Assembly (NCBI RefSeq): GCF_900104845.1 | Contig: NZ_FNSR01000001.1 | Coordinates: forward strand, 2,666,001-2,730,000 | Origin: Paraburkholderia caballeronis | GTDB taxonomy: Bacteria > Pseudomonadota > Gammaproteobacteria > Burkholderiales > Burkholderiaceae | Direction: 5' to 3' | DNA: 64,000 bases | Shown here: positions 47,235 through 58,507 of the stretch, piece after piece | How positions within the stretch are numbered: the stretch's first letter is position 1 | How the letters are laid out: every line of letters starts with the position of its first letter | Notes under the pieces: generated by a model | The model's input: only the letters and a program-made list of their open reading frames with translations | Database searches by the model: none | Told to the model about the DNA's origin: nothing | Position numbers and translations under genes: made by a program

Positions 47235-49253
47235 TCACGGATGCCGAATATAATCCACCAGCGCGACCATATACCGGTCCGGCTTCCGGTCCGCGAGACT
47301 CACCGCGATCGCCGCCAGGAACCCCGCCGGCACCCCGAACACGCCTGAACTGATCGGCTCGATCCCGAACCACCGCCGCCCTTCGAACCCGGTCAACTGC
47401 GTGAAGAACGGATACGTCGAAACGATGTAGTACACGCAGACTCCCAGCCCCGCGACCATCCCCGCCACCGCGCCGAGCCGCGTCGTGCGCTTCCAGAACA
47501 CGCCGAGCACCAGCACCGGAAACAGGCTCGACGCCGCCAGCGAAAACGCCGCGCCGACCAGGAACAGGATGTTCCCCGCGTTCAGCGACGCCACCCACGA
47601 CGCGAACAGCGCAACCCCGAGCAGCAGGATCTTCGAGATCGTCACGCGCCGCTGGCTCGACGCCTTCGGATCGACCATGTGGTAATACACGTCGTGCGAC
47701 AGCACGTTCGAGATCGTCAGCAGCAGTCCGTCCGCGGTCGACAGCGCCGCCGCCAGCGCCCCCGACGCAATCAGCCCCGACATCACGTACGGCAGCCCGG
47801 CAATCTCCGGCGCGGCGAGCACGACCATGTCCGGCTGCATCTGGATGTCGCTCCAGCGCACGAGGCCGTCGCCGTTCACGTCCGCGATGCTGATCAGGTA
47901 CGGCTCGATGCGCCGCCACTGCATCACCCAGTGCGGCAGGTCGTCGAACCGCTGGCCGACGAGATGCGCAAGGATCTCGTACTTCATCAGCACCGCGAGC
48001 ACCGGCACGGTCAGATAAAACAGCGCGACGAAAAACAGCGTCCACCCGACGGAGCGCCGCGCGGACGCCACCGATGTCGTCGTGTTGTAGCGCGTCAGGA
48101 TGTGCGGCAGGCTCGCGGTGCCGAGCGACAGGCACAGCAGCAGCGACAGGAAGTTGCGCAGGTGGATGCGCCGCGCGTCCGCGCTGTCGTCCGGAAACGG
48201 CTCGTGCATCGGCACGGGCGGCGACGCGCGTTCGAGCAGGTCGTCGCGCTGCTGCGTCCACGCGGCCCGCGCGGCTTCGGCGTCGCGCGGAAAGGCGGCC
48301 AGTTGCCGCTCGACGGAATCGATGTCGCGCAGCGGCCCGTTGCGCCGTCTCAGGTCCACGAGCGTATCGGCAAGCCGCGTCTTCTCTTCGACATACGACT
48401 GCGGCAGCGTATCGAGCTTCGTCTGCCACGCGGCCGCGCGGCGCCGGTAGGCGTCGCGCACGTCGTGTTCGGCGGGCGCGTCGCGCACGGTGCGCTCCAG
48501 CGTCTCGACCCGCTGCATCAGATGCCCGTAGTTCAGTTGCGGCAGCCAGCCCAAACCGTCGCGATGCGCGATCAGCGACACAGGGATCAGCATCGCGGCG
48601 ATCAGGATGATGTACTGCGCGACCTGGGTCCACGTGACCGCGCGCATCCCGCCGAGGAACGAGCACACGAGAATGCCGGCGAGTCCGCAGAAGATGCCGA
48701 TCGCGAAGTCCACGCCGATGAAGCGCATCGCGATCAGCCCGACGCCCTGGATCTGCGCGACGAGGTACACGAACGAGCAGATGATCGTCGCGAGCACGGC
48801 GAGCGCGCGCACGAGGTTGCTCGAAAAGCGCGTGCCGAGAAAATCGGCGATCGTGTAGCGCGCGAGCTTGCGCACGTAAGGCGCGAGCAGGAACGCGACG
48901 AGGCAGTAGCCGCCGGTCCAGCCCATCAGGTACGCGAGTCCGTCGTAGCCGCTCGCGTACAGCGAGCCGGCGAGGCCGATGAACGACGCGGCGGACAGCC
49001 AGTCGGCGGCGGTCGCCATGCCGTTGAACACGGACGGCACGCGCCGTCCGGCAACGTAGTATTCGACGAGGTCGGACGTGCGCGACAGCAGCCCGATCAC
49101 CGCATAAACGGCGATCGGCACGAACAGGAACACGTAGCCGATCCACATGCCCGGCCCGGTCTTCAGTTCGATGCGCCACATCACGAACACGAACGCGAGG
49201 AAGCCGAGCGCATAAAACGCATACGAGCGGATCAGCCGATGCGCAAGCCTCAT
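47235..49253 (-). CDS. Sodium:solute (acetate-type) symporter, large subunit
   Basis: The 672-residue protein has the SSS-family core: EYYVAGRRVPSVFNGMATAA, DWLSAASFIGLAGSLYASGY, and LGTASLPHILTRYNTTTSV. About 13 hydrophobic segments are visible. A hydrophilic insertion of about 130 residues (about 255-390, coiled-coil rich) distinguishes the VC_2705-type subfamily, which is paired with a DUF4212 subunit. The start overlaps the DUF4212 stop (ATGA). Together with acs upstream, it probably imports acetate or a similar short acid; the substrate is inferred. Confidence 0.9.
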   Translation of the reverse strand: MRLAHRLIRSYAFYALGFLAFVFVMWRIELKTGPGMWIGYVFLFVPIAVYAVIGLLSRTSDLVEYYVAGRRVPSVFNGMATAADWLSAASFIGLAGSLYASGYDGLAYLMGWTGGYCLVAFLLAPYVRKLARYTIADFLGTRFSSNLVRALAVLATIICSFVYLVAQIQGVGLIAMRFIGVDFAIGIFCGLAGILVCSFLGGMRAVTWTQVAQYIILIAAMLIPVSLIAHRDGLGWLPQLNYGHLMQRVETLERTVRDAPAEHDVRDAYRRRAAAWQTKLDTLPQSYVEEKTRLADTLVDLRRRNGPLRDIDSVERQLAAFPRDAEAARAAWTQQRDDLLERASPPVPMHEPFPDDSADARRIHLRNFLSLLLCLSLGTASLPHILTRYNTTTSVASARRSVGWTLFFVALFYLTVPVLAVLMKYEILAHLVGQRFDDLPHWVMQWRRIEPYLISIADVNGDGLVRWSDIQMQPDMVVLAAPEIAGLPYVMSGLIASGALAAALSTADGLLLTISNVLSHDVYYHMVDPKASSQRRVTISKILLLGVALFASWVASLNAGNILFLVGAAFSLAASSLFPVLVLGVFWKRTTRLGAVAGMVAGLGVCVYYIVSTYPFFTQLTGFEGRRWFGIEPISSGVFGVPAGFLAAIAVSLADRKPDRYMVALVDYIRHP

Positions 49254-49606
49254 CGCTGCTGTGCCTGGCGGACGGCGTGGTCGGCGTCGAGCGCGGCCTG
49301 CAGCACGCGGTCGGCGCGCTGCATCAGCACGATATAGAGGGCGACGAGCGCGACGTACACGAGAATCGCCCCCTGCGCGCCGATGTAGAACGGCAGCCGG
49401 AAGCCGCCGAAACGCACGTCGCCGAGCCGGTGCGCGACGAGCGGCACGACAAACGACACGACGAAGCCGATCGTCATCAGCACGGCGATCAGCACGAGAT
49501 TGAAGCGCCAGTAGCGCCGATGCGCGAGCGCCATCGCGTCGCTCACGAGCGGCGGCTCGGGCAGGGGATGGGGATTCTGGTCGGGGGATGCGTGCGGCGC
49601 GGCCAT
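49250..49606 (-). CDS. DUF4212 symporter small subunit
   Basis: The 118-residue protein has the DUF4212 pattern: AHRRYWRFNLVLIAVLMTIG, then FRLPFYIGAQGAILVYVALV, with two membrane helices and a short C-terminal ADRVLQAALDAD segment. DUF4212 genes are found directly before SSS symporter genes. I chose the ATG at 49606. Confidence 0.9.
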   Translation of the reverse strand: MAAPHASPDQNPHPLPEPPLVSDAMALAHRRYWRFNLVLIAVLMTIGFVVSFVVPLVAHRLGDVRFGGFRLPFYIGAQGAILVYVALVALYIVLMQRADRVLQAALDADHAVRQAQQR

Positions 49607-49704
49607 GCGCCTGTTTAACAAAAACGCGTGGGGCCGGCAATCAGGATTGTCACTGCGGGGATGGCCGCCGCGAAAAATATCGCGGCGGCGGCCTGCATTG
49701 CGCG

Positions 49705-49733
49705 GCTCTGCGCGGCGCGAAGCCGCGCAGAGC
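49705..49733 (-). terminator. 12-bp hairpin after acs
   Basis: GCTCTGCGCGGC pairs perfectly with GCCGCGCAGAGC (49705-49716 with 49722-49733). No T-run follows on the minus strand until TATTTTT further on (about 49677). It may attenuate read-through from acs into the DUF4212-symporter pair. Confidence 0.55.
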
Positions 49734-49741
49734 CTCAACCG

Positions 49742-51724
<1,983 letters not shown>

Positions 51725-52059
51725 CGACAACCCCTTGGTGAAGATGAAACGTAAAACGTGCAGGCCGCGCTGGCAGCGCGCTGTCTCCCGGGTGCCGCCG
51801 AGGCCGGCGGCACTTCTGTTCTCGAACGCCGGGCCGTGCGGCGGGCGCAGCGGGGCGGCGTTCGGCATGGCGCGCGTTGCGGCGATGCAGCATGCGCGCG
51901 GGACGCAGCATGTCCCTGTCACGAAGAGTAAGCGTAGCAACTTACCGGCCACTTACGCGCGCGAACTGGCCCGAACTGGCCAATACGAGCCGGCGCGCGG
52001 TGGCAAGCAGATAAGCGGACATTTAGAATGCTAACTGAACTCAGCGTCCGGATTCCAGC
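51725..52059. other. Divergent acs / EamA intergenic region with a tandem 10-bp repeat
   Basis: The 335-bp gap holds a direct tandem repeat CGAACTGGCC x2 (51962-51981), spaced exactly one helical turn, which could be a regulator site. GTAAGT occurs twice just left of it on the minus strand. I see no gene and no clear sigma-70 consensus; acs promoters are often activated ones. Confidence 0.5.
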
Positions 52060-52965
52060 TTGAATCGCCATTCCCTGTTACTCATTGCGTCGATGCTGCT
52101 CGTCGGCAGCAACGTCGGCATCGGCAAGTCGATCGTCGCCTTCCTCCCCGTCCCGCTCTTCGCCTTGTTGCGCTTCGTGATCGCGCTCGCGGTGCTGTGG
52201 CCGCTGTTCCGGATCGCGAAGATGCGGCGCGTGAAGCGCGGCGAATGGATCAACCTGTTCCTGCAGGCGCTGTTCGGCACCTTCGGGTTTACGCTGCTGA
52301 TGCTCGGCGGCGTGCATCGCACGAGCGCGGTCGCGGCCGGCGTGATCACGAGCACGATTCCGGCGATCGTCGCGCTGTTCTCGTGGCTCTTCCTGCGCGA
52401 GCGGCCGGATGCGCGCGCGTTCGCGTCGATCGGCCTCGCGATCGCCGGCATCGCGGTCATCAACGTCGCTCATGCGGACAACGCGGCGGACACGGCGGCC
52501 GGCGCGGCCGGTTCGCTCGTCGGCAACCTGATGGTGCTCGGCGCGGTCTGCTGCGAATCGCTGTACGTGATCCTGTCGCGCCGGCTCACGCAGACGCTCG
52601 CGCCGATCGACATCTGCGCCTACACGCATCTGTTCGGCTTCCTGCTGATGCTGCCGGTCGGGTTGCCCGCCGCACTGTCGTTCGATTATTCGACAGTGCC
52701 GGCCGGCGTCTGGGGGTTGGCGCTGTGGTACGGCCTGTCGGCGAGCATCTTCTCGTTCTGGCTGTGGATGAAGGGCATCCGCCACGTGCCGGGCAGCGTC
52801 GCGGGCGTGTTCACCGCGGTGCTGCCGGTCGCGGCCGCGCTGTACGGGATCGCATTCCTCGGCGAGCGGCCGACGCCCGCGCACGGCATCGCGCTCGCGT
52901 GCGTGCTCGGCGGCATCGCGCTCGCGAGCCTGCGGACGAAGCGGGTGCCGCCGGTCGCGTCGTGA
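52060..52965 (+). CDS. EamA/DMT-family transporter
   Basis: The 301-residue protein has ten predicted membrane segments in two EamA repeats (first: NVGIGKSIVAFLPVPLFALL; second after VLGAVCCESLYVILSRRLTQ). The start appears to be TTG at 52060, with no ATG before the first helix. The substrate cannot be told from sequence; family members export amino acids or metabolites. Downstream, a 230-bp gap shows no feature I can name. Confidence 0.85.
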   Translation: MNRHSLLLIASMLLVGSNVGIGKSIVAFLPVPLFALLRFVIALAVLWPLFRIAKMRRVKRGEWINLFLQALFGTFGFTLLMLGGVHRTSAVAAGVITSTIPAIVALFSWLFLRERPDARAFASIGLAIAGIAVINVAHADNAADTAAGAAGSLVGNLMVLGAVCCESLYVILSRRLTQTLAPIDICAYTHLFGFLLMLPVGLPAALSFDYSTVPAGVWGLALWYGLSASIFSFWLWMKGIRHVPGSVAGVFTAVLPVAAALYGIAFLGERPTPAHGIALACVLGGIALASLRTKRVPPVAS

Positions 52966-53195
52966 CGGAGCCTCTGCCGCGGGCATCGTCCGCCGCGCTG
53001 CCGTTCGGCGCGGACAACGCTGCCCGCGTCGCGACGGAACCGCCGGCTGACGCTGTACAATAGCGCGCGCCCGGTTCGTGCCGGCGCGCACGGCGCGCCG
53101 CAACCCCACGCGAGCCGGACCGAGCGCCGGGAACCGGGCGCAGGCGCGGACCGCGCCGCGACCGCCGGCGACGCCCTGCCCGACCCTGTCATCAG

Positions 53196-53801
53196 ATGCC
53201 TATGACCGCTGCACGCCCTCCCTCCGCCGGCCCGGCACGCCGCCGGCTGCGACCGCTGCCCGCCGTGATCTTCATGAGCCGCTGGCTGCAGGTGCCGCTG
53301 TATCTCGGGCTGATCATCGCGCAGATCGTCTACTGCGTGCTGTTCGTGAAGGAGGTCTGGCACCTCGTCACGCATTCGCTGACGCTCGACGAAACCAACA
53401 TCATGCTCGCGGTGCTGAGCCTGATCGACGTCGTGATGATCTCGAACCTGCTCATCATGGTGATCGTCGGCGGCTACGAGACGTTCGTGTCGCGGCTCGG
53501 CGTCGAAGGCCATCCGGACGAGCCGGAATGGCTCGATCACGTGAACGCGGGCGTGCTGAAGGTGAAGCTCGCGATGGCGCTGATCAGCATCTCGTCGATC
53601 CATCTGCTGAAGACCTTCATCAACCCGGATCAGCAGACGACGCACACGATCGTGTGGCAGGTGAGCATCCACGGCGCGTTCCTCCTGTCGGCGCTGGTGA
53701 TGGCGGTGATCGACCGCCTGACCACGCATACGCATCCCGAGCATTACCACGACCTCGCCGCGCGGCATCCCGCGCCGGACTCGCCCGTCCCGCACGAGTG
53801 A
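53196..53801 (+). CDS. UPF0114 family membrane protein (YqhA-like)
   Basis: The 201-residue protein has an Arg/Pro-rich N-terminal extension, then the family core: MSRWLQVPLYLGLIIAQIVY, LIDVVMISNLLIMVIVGGYE and KVKLAMALISISSIHLLKTF, with four membrane helices and a His-rich tail. Function is unknown. An alternative start at the Met before SRWLQ (about residue 27) is closer to the usual size. Confidence 0.9.
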   Translation: MPMTAARPPSAGPARRRLRPLPAVIFMSRWLQVPLYLGLIIAQIVYCVLFVKEVWHLVTHSLTLDETNIMLAVLSLIDVVMISNLLIMVIVGGYETFVSRLGVEGHPDEPEWLDHVNAGVLKVKLAMALISISSIHLLKTFINPDQQTTHTIVWQVSIHGAFLLSALVMAVIDRLTTHTHPEHYHDLAARHPAPDSPVPHE

Positions 53802-53853
53802 GCCGCGCGCGCGGCCGACAAAAACAGAATCCAGTCCCCACTGAAGCCAAGCC

Positions 53854-55377
53854 ATGACCGTCATTAAACAGGAAGACCTGATCCAGAGCATCGCGGATTC
53901 GCTGCAGTACATCAGCTACTACCATCCGCTCGACTACATCCAGGCGCTCGGCCGCGCATACGAACTCGAACAGAGTCCGGCGGCGAAGGACGCGATCGCG
54001 CAGATCCTCACGAACAGCCGCATGTGCGCGGAAGGCAAGCGCCCGATCTGCCAGGACACCGGCATCGTCACGGTGTTCGTGAAGGTCGGCATGGACGTGC
54101 GTTGGGACGGCGCGACGATGGGCGTCACCGACATGATCAACGAAGGCGTGCGCCGCGGTTATACGCATCCGGACAACGTGCTGCGCGCGTCGATCGTGAG
54201 CCCGCCCGAAGGCGCGCGCAAGAACACGAAGGACAACACGCCGGCCGTGATCCACTACGAGATCGTGCCGGGCGACAAGATCGACGTGCAGGTCGCCGCG
54301 AAGGGCGGCGGCTCGGAGAACAAGTCGAAGTTCGCGATGCTGAACCCGTCCGACTCGATCGTCGACTGGATCCTGAAGACCGTGCCGACGATGGGCGCGG
54401 GCTGGTGCCCGCCGGGCATGCTCGGCATCGGCATCGGCGGCACCGCCGAAAAGGCGATGCTGATGGCGAAGGAATCGCTGATGGACCCGATCGACATCCA
54501 GGAGATCATTGCGCGCGGTCCCAGCGACTGGATCGAGGAACTGCGCGTCGAACTGCACGAGAAGGTCAACGCGCTCGGCATCGGCGCGCAGGGTCTCGGC
54601 GGCCTCGCAACCGTGCTCGACGTGAAGATCATGGCCGCGCCGACGCACGCGGCATCGAAGCCGATCGCAATCATCCCGAACTGCGCGGCCACGCGCCACG
54701 CGCACTTCGTGCTCGACGGCTCGGGTCCGGCGAAACTCGAAGCGCCGTCGCTCGATGCATGGCCGAAGGTGCAGTGGGAGCCGAACACCGAAACCAGCAA
54801 GCGTGTCGACCTGAATACGCTGACGCCGGAAGAAGTCGCCGCGTGGAAGCCGGGCCAGACGCTGCTGCTGTCGGGCAAGATGCTGACCGGCCGCGACGCC
54901 GCGCACAAGCGCATCGCGGACATGCTCGCGAAGGGCGAGAAGCTGCCGGTGGACTTCACGAACCGCGTGATCTATTACGTCGGCCCGGTCGATCCGGTGC
55001 GCGACGAAGTCGTCGGTCCGGCCGGCCCGACCACCGCGACGCGGATGGACAAGTTCACCGAAACGATGCTCGCGCAAACGGGCCTCATTTCGATGATCGG
55101 CAAGGCCGAGCGCGGCCCGGTCGCGATCGAGGCGATCCGCAGGCACAAGGCCGCCTACCTGATGGCGGTCGGCGGTGCGGCGTACCTCGTGTCGAAGGCG
55201 ATCCGCGGCGCGAAGGTGCTCGCGTTCGAAGACCTCGGCATGGAAGCGATCTACGAGTTCGATGTGCAGGACATGCCGGTGACGGTCGCGGTCGATTCGA
55301 CGGGCACGTCGGTGCATCAGACCGGCCCGAAGGAATGGCAGGCGAAGATCGGCAAGATCCCGGTCGCGACGGCCTGA
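53854..55377 (+). CDS. Fumarate hydratase class I (4Fe-4S)
   Basis: The 507-residue protein has the N-terminal domain motifs KRPICQDTGIVTVFVKVGMD, GGSENKSKFAMLNPSDSIVD and IIPNCAATRHAHFVLDGSG, and the C-terminal beta-domain with LSGKMLTGRDAAHKRIADML and GPTTATRMDKF. Cysteines in ICQDTG and PNCAATRH are among the expected cluster ligands. It interconverts fumarate and malate. A terminator follows at 55401. Confidence 0.95.
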   Translation: MTVIKQEDLIQSIADSLQYISYYHPLDYIQALGRAYELEQSPAAKDAIAQILTNSRMCAEGKRPICQDTGIVTVFVKVGMDVRWDGATMGVTDMINEGVRRGYTHPDNVLRASIVSPPEGARKNTKDNTPAVIHYEIVPGDKIDVQVAAKGGGSENKSKFAMLNPSDSIVDWILKTVPTMGAGWCPPGMLGIGIGGTAEKAMLMAKESLMDPIDIQEIIARGPSDWIEELRVELHEKVNALGIGAQGLGGLATVLDVKIMAAPTHAASKPIAIIPNCAATRHAHFVLDGSGPAKLEAPSLDAWPKVQWEPNTETSKRVDLNTLTPEEVAAWKPGQTLLLSGKMLTGRDAAHKRIADMLAKGEKLPVDFTNRVIYYVGPVDPVRDEVVGPAGPTTATRMDKFTETMLAQTGLISMIGKAERGPVAIEAIRRHKAAYLMAVGGAAYLVSKAIRGAKVLAFEDLGMEAIYEFDVQDMPVTVAVDSTGTSVHQTGPKEWQAKIGKIPVATA

Positions 55378-55400
55378 TTCGGTTCGCCACGCGATGAAGA

Positions 55401-55426
55401 GCCGGGGCTGCCGCCCCGGCTTTTTT
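55401..55426 (+). terminator. Terminator after fumarase gene
   Basis: GCCGGGG/CCCCGGC (55401-55407 with 55414-55420) with a 6-base loop is followed by six T residues. Confidence 0.92.
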
Positions 55427-55596
55427 GTTTTCGACGCAGCGTGTCGCACGGGCCGTGATGCGACATTGCGCGCACCGCAGAGGCCGCCTGCGACGGTGAC
55501 TGAGACTGAGTCTTATCACGCCCCGGCAACCTTGGCTTTTGCGGGCGCAGCGTTTATTGTTGGAAACCAGAACTCCGCCCCACAAAGGAAAAAATC

Positions 55597-56076
55597 ATGC
55601 AAGGCGACAAGAAAGTCATCGAATATCTGAACGCGCAGCTAAAAAACGAGCTGACCGCCATCAACCAGTACTTCCTGCATGCGCGCATGTACAAGCACTG
55701 GGGCCTCGACAAGCTCGGCAAGCACGAGTACGACGAGTCGATCGGCGAGATGAAGCACGCGGACTGGTTGATCGAGCGCATCTTCATGCTCGACGGGCTG
55801 CCGAACCTTCAGGACCTGCACAAGCTGCTGATCGGCGAGGAAACGAAGGAGATCCTCGAATGCGACCTGAAGCTCGAACAGATCTCGCAGAGCACCTGCA
55901 AGGAAGCGATTGCGTATTGCGAATCGGTACGCGATTTCATTTCGCGCGAGATCTTCGTGAAGATCCTCGACGACACCGAAGAGCACATCGACTGGCTCGA
56001 AACGCAACTCGACCTGATCGACAAGGTCGGCATCCAGAACTACCAGCAATCGGGCATGGGCTCGGTGGACGAGTAA
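55597..56076 (+). CDS. bfr: Bacterioferritin
   Basis: The 159-residue protein aligns end to end with Bfr: [39 protein letters not shown], then [20 protein letters not shown]. Met52 (haem ligand) and ferroxidase residues Glu18, Glu51 and His54 are in place. It stores iron. It lies 1.2 kb upstream of bfd, its release partner, with murI between. GGAAAAAATC precedes the ATG at 55597. Confidence 0.96.
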   Translation: MQGDKKVIEYLNAQLKNELTAINQYFLHARMYKHWGLDKLGKHEYDESIGEMKHADWLIERIFMLDGLPNLQDLHKLLIGEETKEILECDLKLEQISQSTCKEAIAYCESVRDFISREIFVKILDDTEEHIDWLETQLDLIDKVGIQNYQQSGMGSVDE

Positions 56077-56143
56077 AATCCGGGTCACCGCATTGCCCGC
56101 ACGCGTAACAGTGCGGGCGTCCTTTCGCCACTAGCCGTTTCCC

Positions 56144-57007
56144 TTGCACGCCGTGACGTCCTCTTCCCGCGATGCGCCGGTCGGAATCTTCGATTCCGGC
56201 CTGGGCGGCCTGTCCGTGCTGCGCGCGGTGCGCGCGCAGTTGCCGGCCGAACGTGTGATCTATGTCGCGGACTCGCGCCATGCGCCGTATGGCGAACGCG
56301 ACGACGACTTCATCGCGGACCGCACGCTCGCGATCGGCGAATGGCTGGTGTCGCAGGGTGCGAAGGCGCTCGTCGTCGCGTGCAACACCGCGACCGCGCA
56401 GTCGATCGCGCTGGTGCGCGAGCGGCTCGCGATTCCGCTCGTCGGCGTCGAGCCGGGTGTCAAGCCGGCCGCGCTCGGCTCGAAGTCGCGGGTCGCGGGC
56501 GTGCTCGCCACACAAAGCACGCTGCGCAGCGCGCGTTTCCAGGCGCTGCTCGAACGCCACGCGGCCGGCTGCCGGATGCTGTGCCAGCCGGGCCTCGGGC
56601 TCGTGCAGGCAATCGAGCGCGGCGACGTCGGTTCGCCGGAACTGCTCGCGCTGCTGCGCGGCTATCTGCAGCCGATGCTCGACGCGGGCGCGGACACGCT
56701 GGTGCTCGGCTGCACGCACTACCCGTTCCTCGACGCGGCGATCCGCTCGATCGTCGGCGACCGGATGACGCTGATCGACACCGGCGTCGCGGTCGCGCGG
56801 CAATTGCAGCGCGTGCTCGACGACCACGGCGTGCGCGCGGATGCAACCGCGGACCGCGCGACGCCGGACGCGGTGCGGCTGTGCTCCACCGGCGACGGCG
56901 CGCAGCTGCGCGCGCTGGCCGCCGCGCTGCTGCAACTCGACGCGCCGGCCGAGCAGGTGCGGATTCCGTCGCGCCGGACCGCCGACATCGACGCCGACGC
57001 CGCATAA
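56144..57007 (+). CDS. murI: Glutamate racemase
   Basis: The 287-residue protein has PVGIFDSGLGGLSVLRAVRA, the first catalytic cysteine in VVACNTATAQS and the second in LVLGCTHYPFLDAAI. It supplies D-glutamate for peptidoglycan. The start is uncertain: TTG at 56144 or GTG at 56153; neither has a strong ribosome site and both precede the conserved region by only about 10 residues. Confidence 0.94.
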   Translation: MHAVTSSSRDAPVGIFDSGLGGLSVLRAVRAQLPAERVIYVADSRHAPYGERDDDFIADRTLAIGEWLVSQGAKALVVACNTATAQSIALVRERLAIPLVGVEPGVKPAALGSKSRVAGVLATQSTLRSARFQALLERHAAGCRMLCQPGLGLVQAIERGDVGSPELLALLRGYLQPMLDAGADTLVLGCTHYPFLDAAIRSIVGDRMTLIDTGVAVARQLQRVLDDHGVRADATADRATPDAVRLCSTGDGAQLRALAAALLQLDAPAEQVRIPSRRTADIDADAA

Positions 57008-57203
57008 CGTCGCCTCACGGCCCCTCCTCCCCTGCTTGCCGGCGTCGATCGCTCCCCGATTGAGCGACGCCTTTCCATCCCGAAAGCCCCGCCAGACGCC
57101 GGTCCGAGCCGTTGGTCGACCGGCCGAATCGACCCAAGACCCTGCTAACCATCCGGTTTTGTTAAAAAAATCCCGTTTTGGGGTTGCCAAACCCACGCTA
57201 CAA

Positions 57204-57222
57204 AATGATAATAATTCGCATT
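57204..57222 (+). promoter_or_regulatory. Fur-box-like site before bfd
   Basis: AATGATAATAATTCGCATT resembles the 19-bp Fur consensus of alternating GATAAT hexamers and lies 24 bp before the bfd start. It would repress bfd-tonB-exbBD when iron is plentiful. The surrounding DNA is unusually AT-rich for this region. Confidence 0.78.
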
Positions 57223-57245
57223 AACGTTAGCTATTGCGCTCCATC

Positions 57246-57491
57246 ATGATTGTCTGCGTGTGCAAATCGGTGTCGGATCGGACGATCCGTGCCTCCATTG
57301 CCGATGGCATGGAGTCGTTCGACGAACTCCAGTTCGAACTCGGCGTTGCCACCTGCTGCGGCCGGTGCGAGGAATCCGTGCGCGACGTGATGGCGCAAAG
57401 CGGCGTCTGCGCGAGCCGTTGCGGCGTCACGCAGCCGGCGACCGCGCCGGTTGCCGTGCCGCTGACGTTTTACGAGCGCAAAGCGGCCTGA
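57246..57491 (+). CDS. bfd: Bacterioferritin-associated ferredoxin
   Basis: The 81-residue protein has Bfd cysteines at 4, 6, 38 and 41 (MIVCVCKSVSD; ATCCGRCEE). Bfd reduces the iron core of bacterioferritin to release iron. The start ATG at 57246 gives the canonical MIVCVC N-terminus. It is 24 bp after a Fur-like box, so it is induced by iron limitation, and is the first gene of the tonB transcript. Confidence 0.93.
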   Translation: MIVCVCKSVSDRTIRASIADGMESFDELQFELGVATCCGRCEESVRDVMAQSGVCASRCGVTQPATAPVAVPLTFYERKAA

Positions 57492-57606
57492 ACGCCCGTG
57501 CGCATGCGAGTCCCGATGAACCGCGTGCGCGCCGCCTCACCCCGCCGACAGCAAGCCAGTTTCGCGACCAGCCAGCTACCGCTCGTTCCCTCTGATGGAG
57601 GTCGGG

Positions 57607-57669
57607 ATGGAATTGCTGATCGGATTCGTAACCACGCTGTGCATCTCGCTGTTGATCTTCCGCAAATGA
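57607..57669 (+). CDS. 20-residue membrane micropeptide between bfd and tonB
   Basis: The ATG at 57607 directly follows GGAGGTCGGG and encodes MELLIGFVTTLCISLLIFRK, a single hydrophobic helix with a basic end. An in-frame ATG at 57595 would add MEVG. The excellent ribosome site and clean helix suggest a real small protein within the iron operon. It could also be a type-I-toxin-like or leader peptide. Confidence 0.5.
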   Translation: MELLIGFVTTLCISLLIFRK

Positions 57670-57729
57670 AGCTGTCTGATCCGACGCGCCGGCCCGCCGG
57701 CGCGTCTTCTGCTGGTTCCCCACGTTAAC

Positions 57730-58467
57730 ATGCAGGCTTCTCATTCTCCCGTCGGCCCGTTGCCGATTCCCGCTGTCCGAATGAATCGCCGCGTCGTAAC
57801 CGCCGCCGCCGTCGTCGTGGCGCTGCATGCCGCGCTGATCGCGATCGTGCTGACGAAGCGCGACACCGCGACGCCGGTCGCGCTCGAATCGCGCACGATC
57901 ACGGCCGAGCTGTTGCAGCCGGAGCCGGTCGCCGCGCCGGCCGCGATCCAGTCCACGCCGACTCCGCCGCCGCCGAAGCCGGTTCCGCACGTGACGCGGG
58001 AAAAACCGAAGGTCCAGCCGAAGCCGAAGCCCACGCCGACCCCGCTGCCGGTCGCGGAAGCGCCGTCGCAGCATCAGATCGAGACGCCGGCTCCCGCCGC
58101 GCCGACGCCGCCCGCTCCGGCGGCCCCGGCGCCCGCGCCAGCCGCCGCCGCGCCCGCCCAGGGCAAGCCGGTCATGGCGATGAGCGCGCCGAAGAACGTG
58201 TCGCACCTCGACTGCCGGATCGTGCAGCCGGACTACCCGATGCTGTCGAAGCGTCGCGGCGAGACCGGCACCGCGTACGTGCGCTTCGTGGTCGGCCTCA
58301 CCGGCCAGATCGAGAACATCGAACTGAAGAAGAGCAGCGGCTACAGCCGTCTCGACGACTCCGCGCTCGCCGCGATGCGCGACAGCTCGTGCAAGCCGTA
58401 CCTGGAAAACGGCGAGCCGGTGCGCGCCGCGTACACACAGCCTTTCGACTTCAGCCTGCACGATTGA
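57730..58467 (+). CDS. tonB: TonB energy-transducing protein
   Basis: The 245-residue protein has an N-terminal signal anchor (RRVVTAAAVVVALHAALIAI), a Pro/Lys-rich periplasmic spacer (about 65-145: TPTPPPPKPVPHVTREKPKV and so on) and a C-terminal TonB domain with IVQPDYPMLSKRRGETGTAY and VRFVVGLTGQIENIELKKSS. It links ExbBD to outer-membrane siderophore and haem receptors. exbB follows after 40 bp. Confidence 0.95.
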   Translation: MQASHSPVGPLPIPAVRMNRRVVTAAAVVVALHAALIAIVLTKRDTATPVALESRTITAELLQPEPVAAPAAIQSTPTPPPPKPVPHVTREKPKVQPKPKPTPTPLPVAEAPSQHQIETPAPAAPTPPAPAAPAPAPAAAAPAQGKPVMAMSAPKNVSHLDCRIVQPDYPMLSKRRGETGTAYVRFVVGLTGQIENIELKKSSGYSRLDDSALAAMRDSSCKPYLENGEPVRAAYTQPFDFSLHD

Positions 58468-58507
58468 GCACGGCGGAAGCTACGGGTTTCATGAATTAAA
58501 AAGAGGA

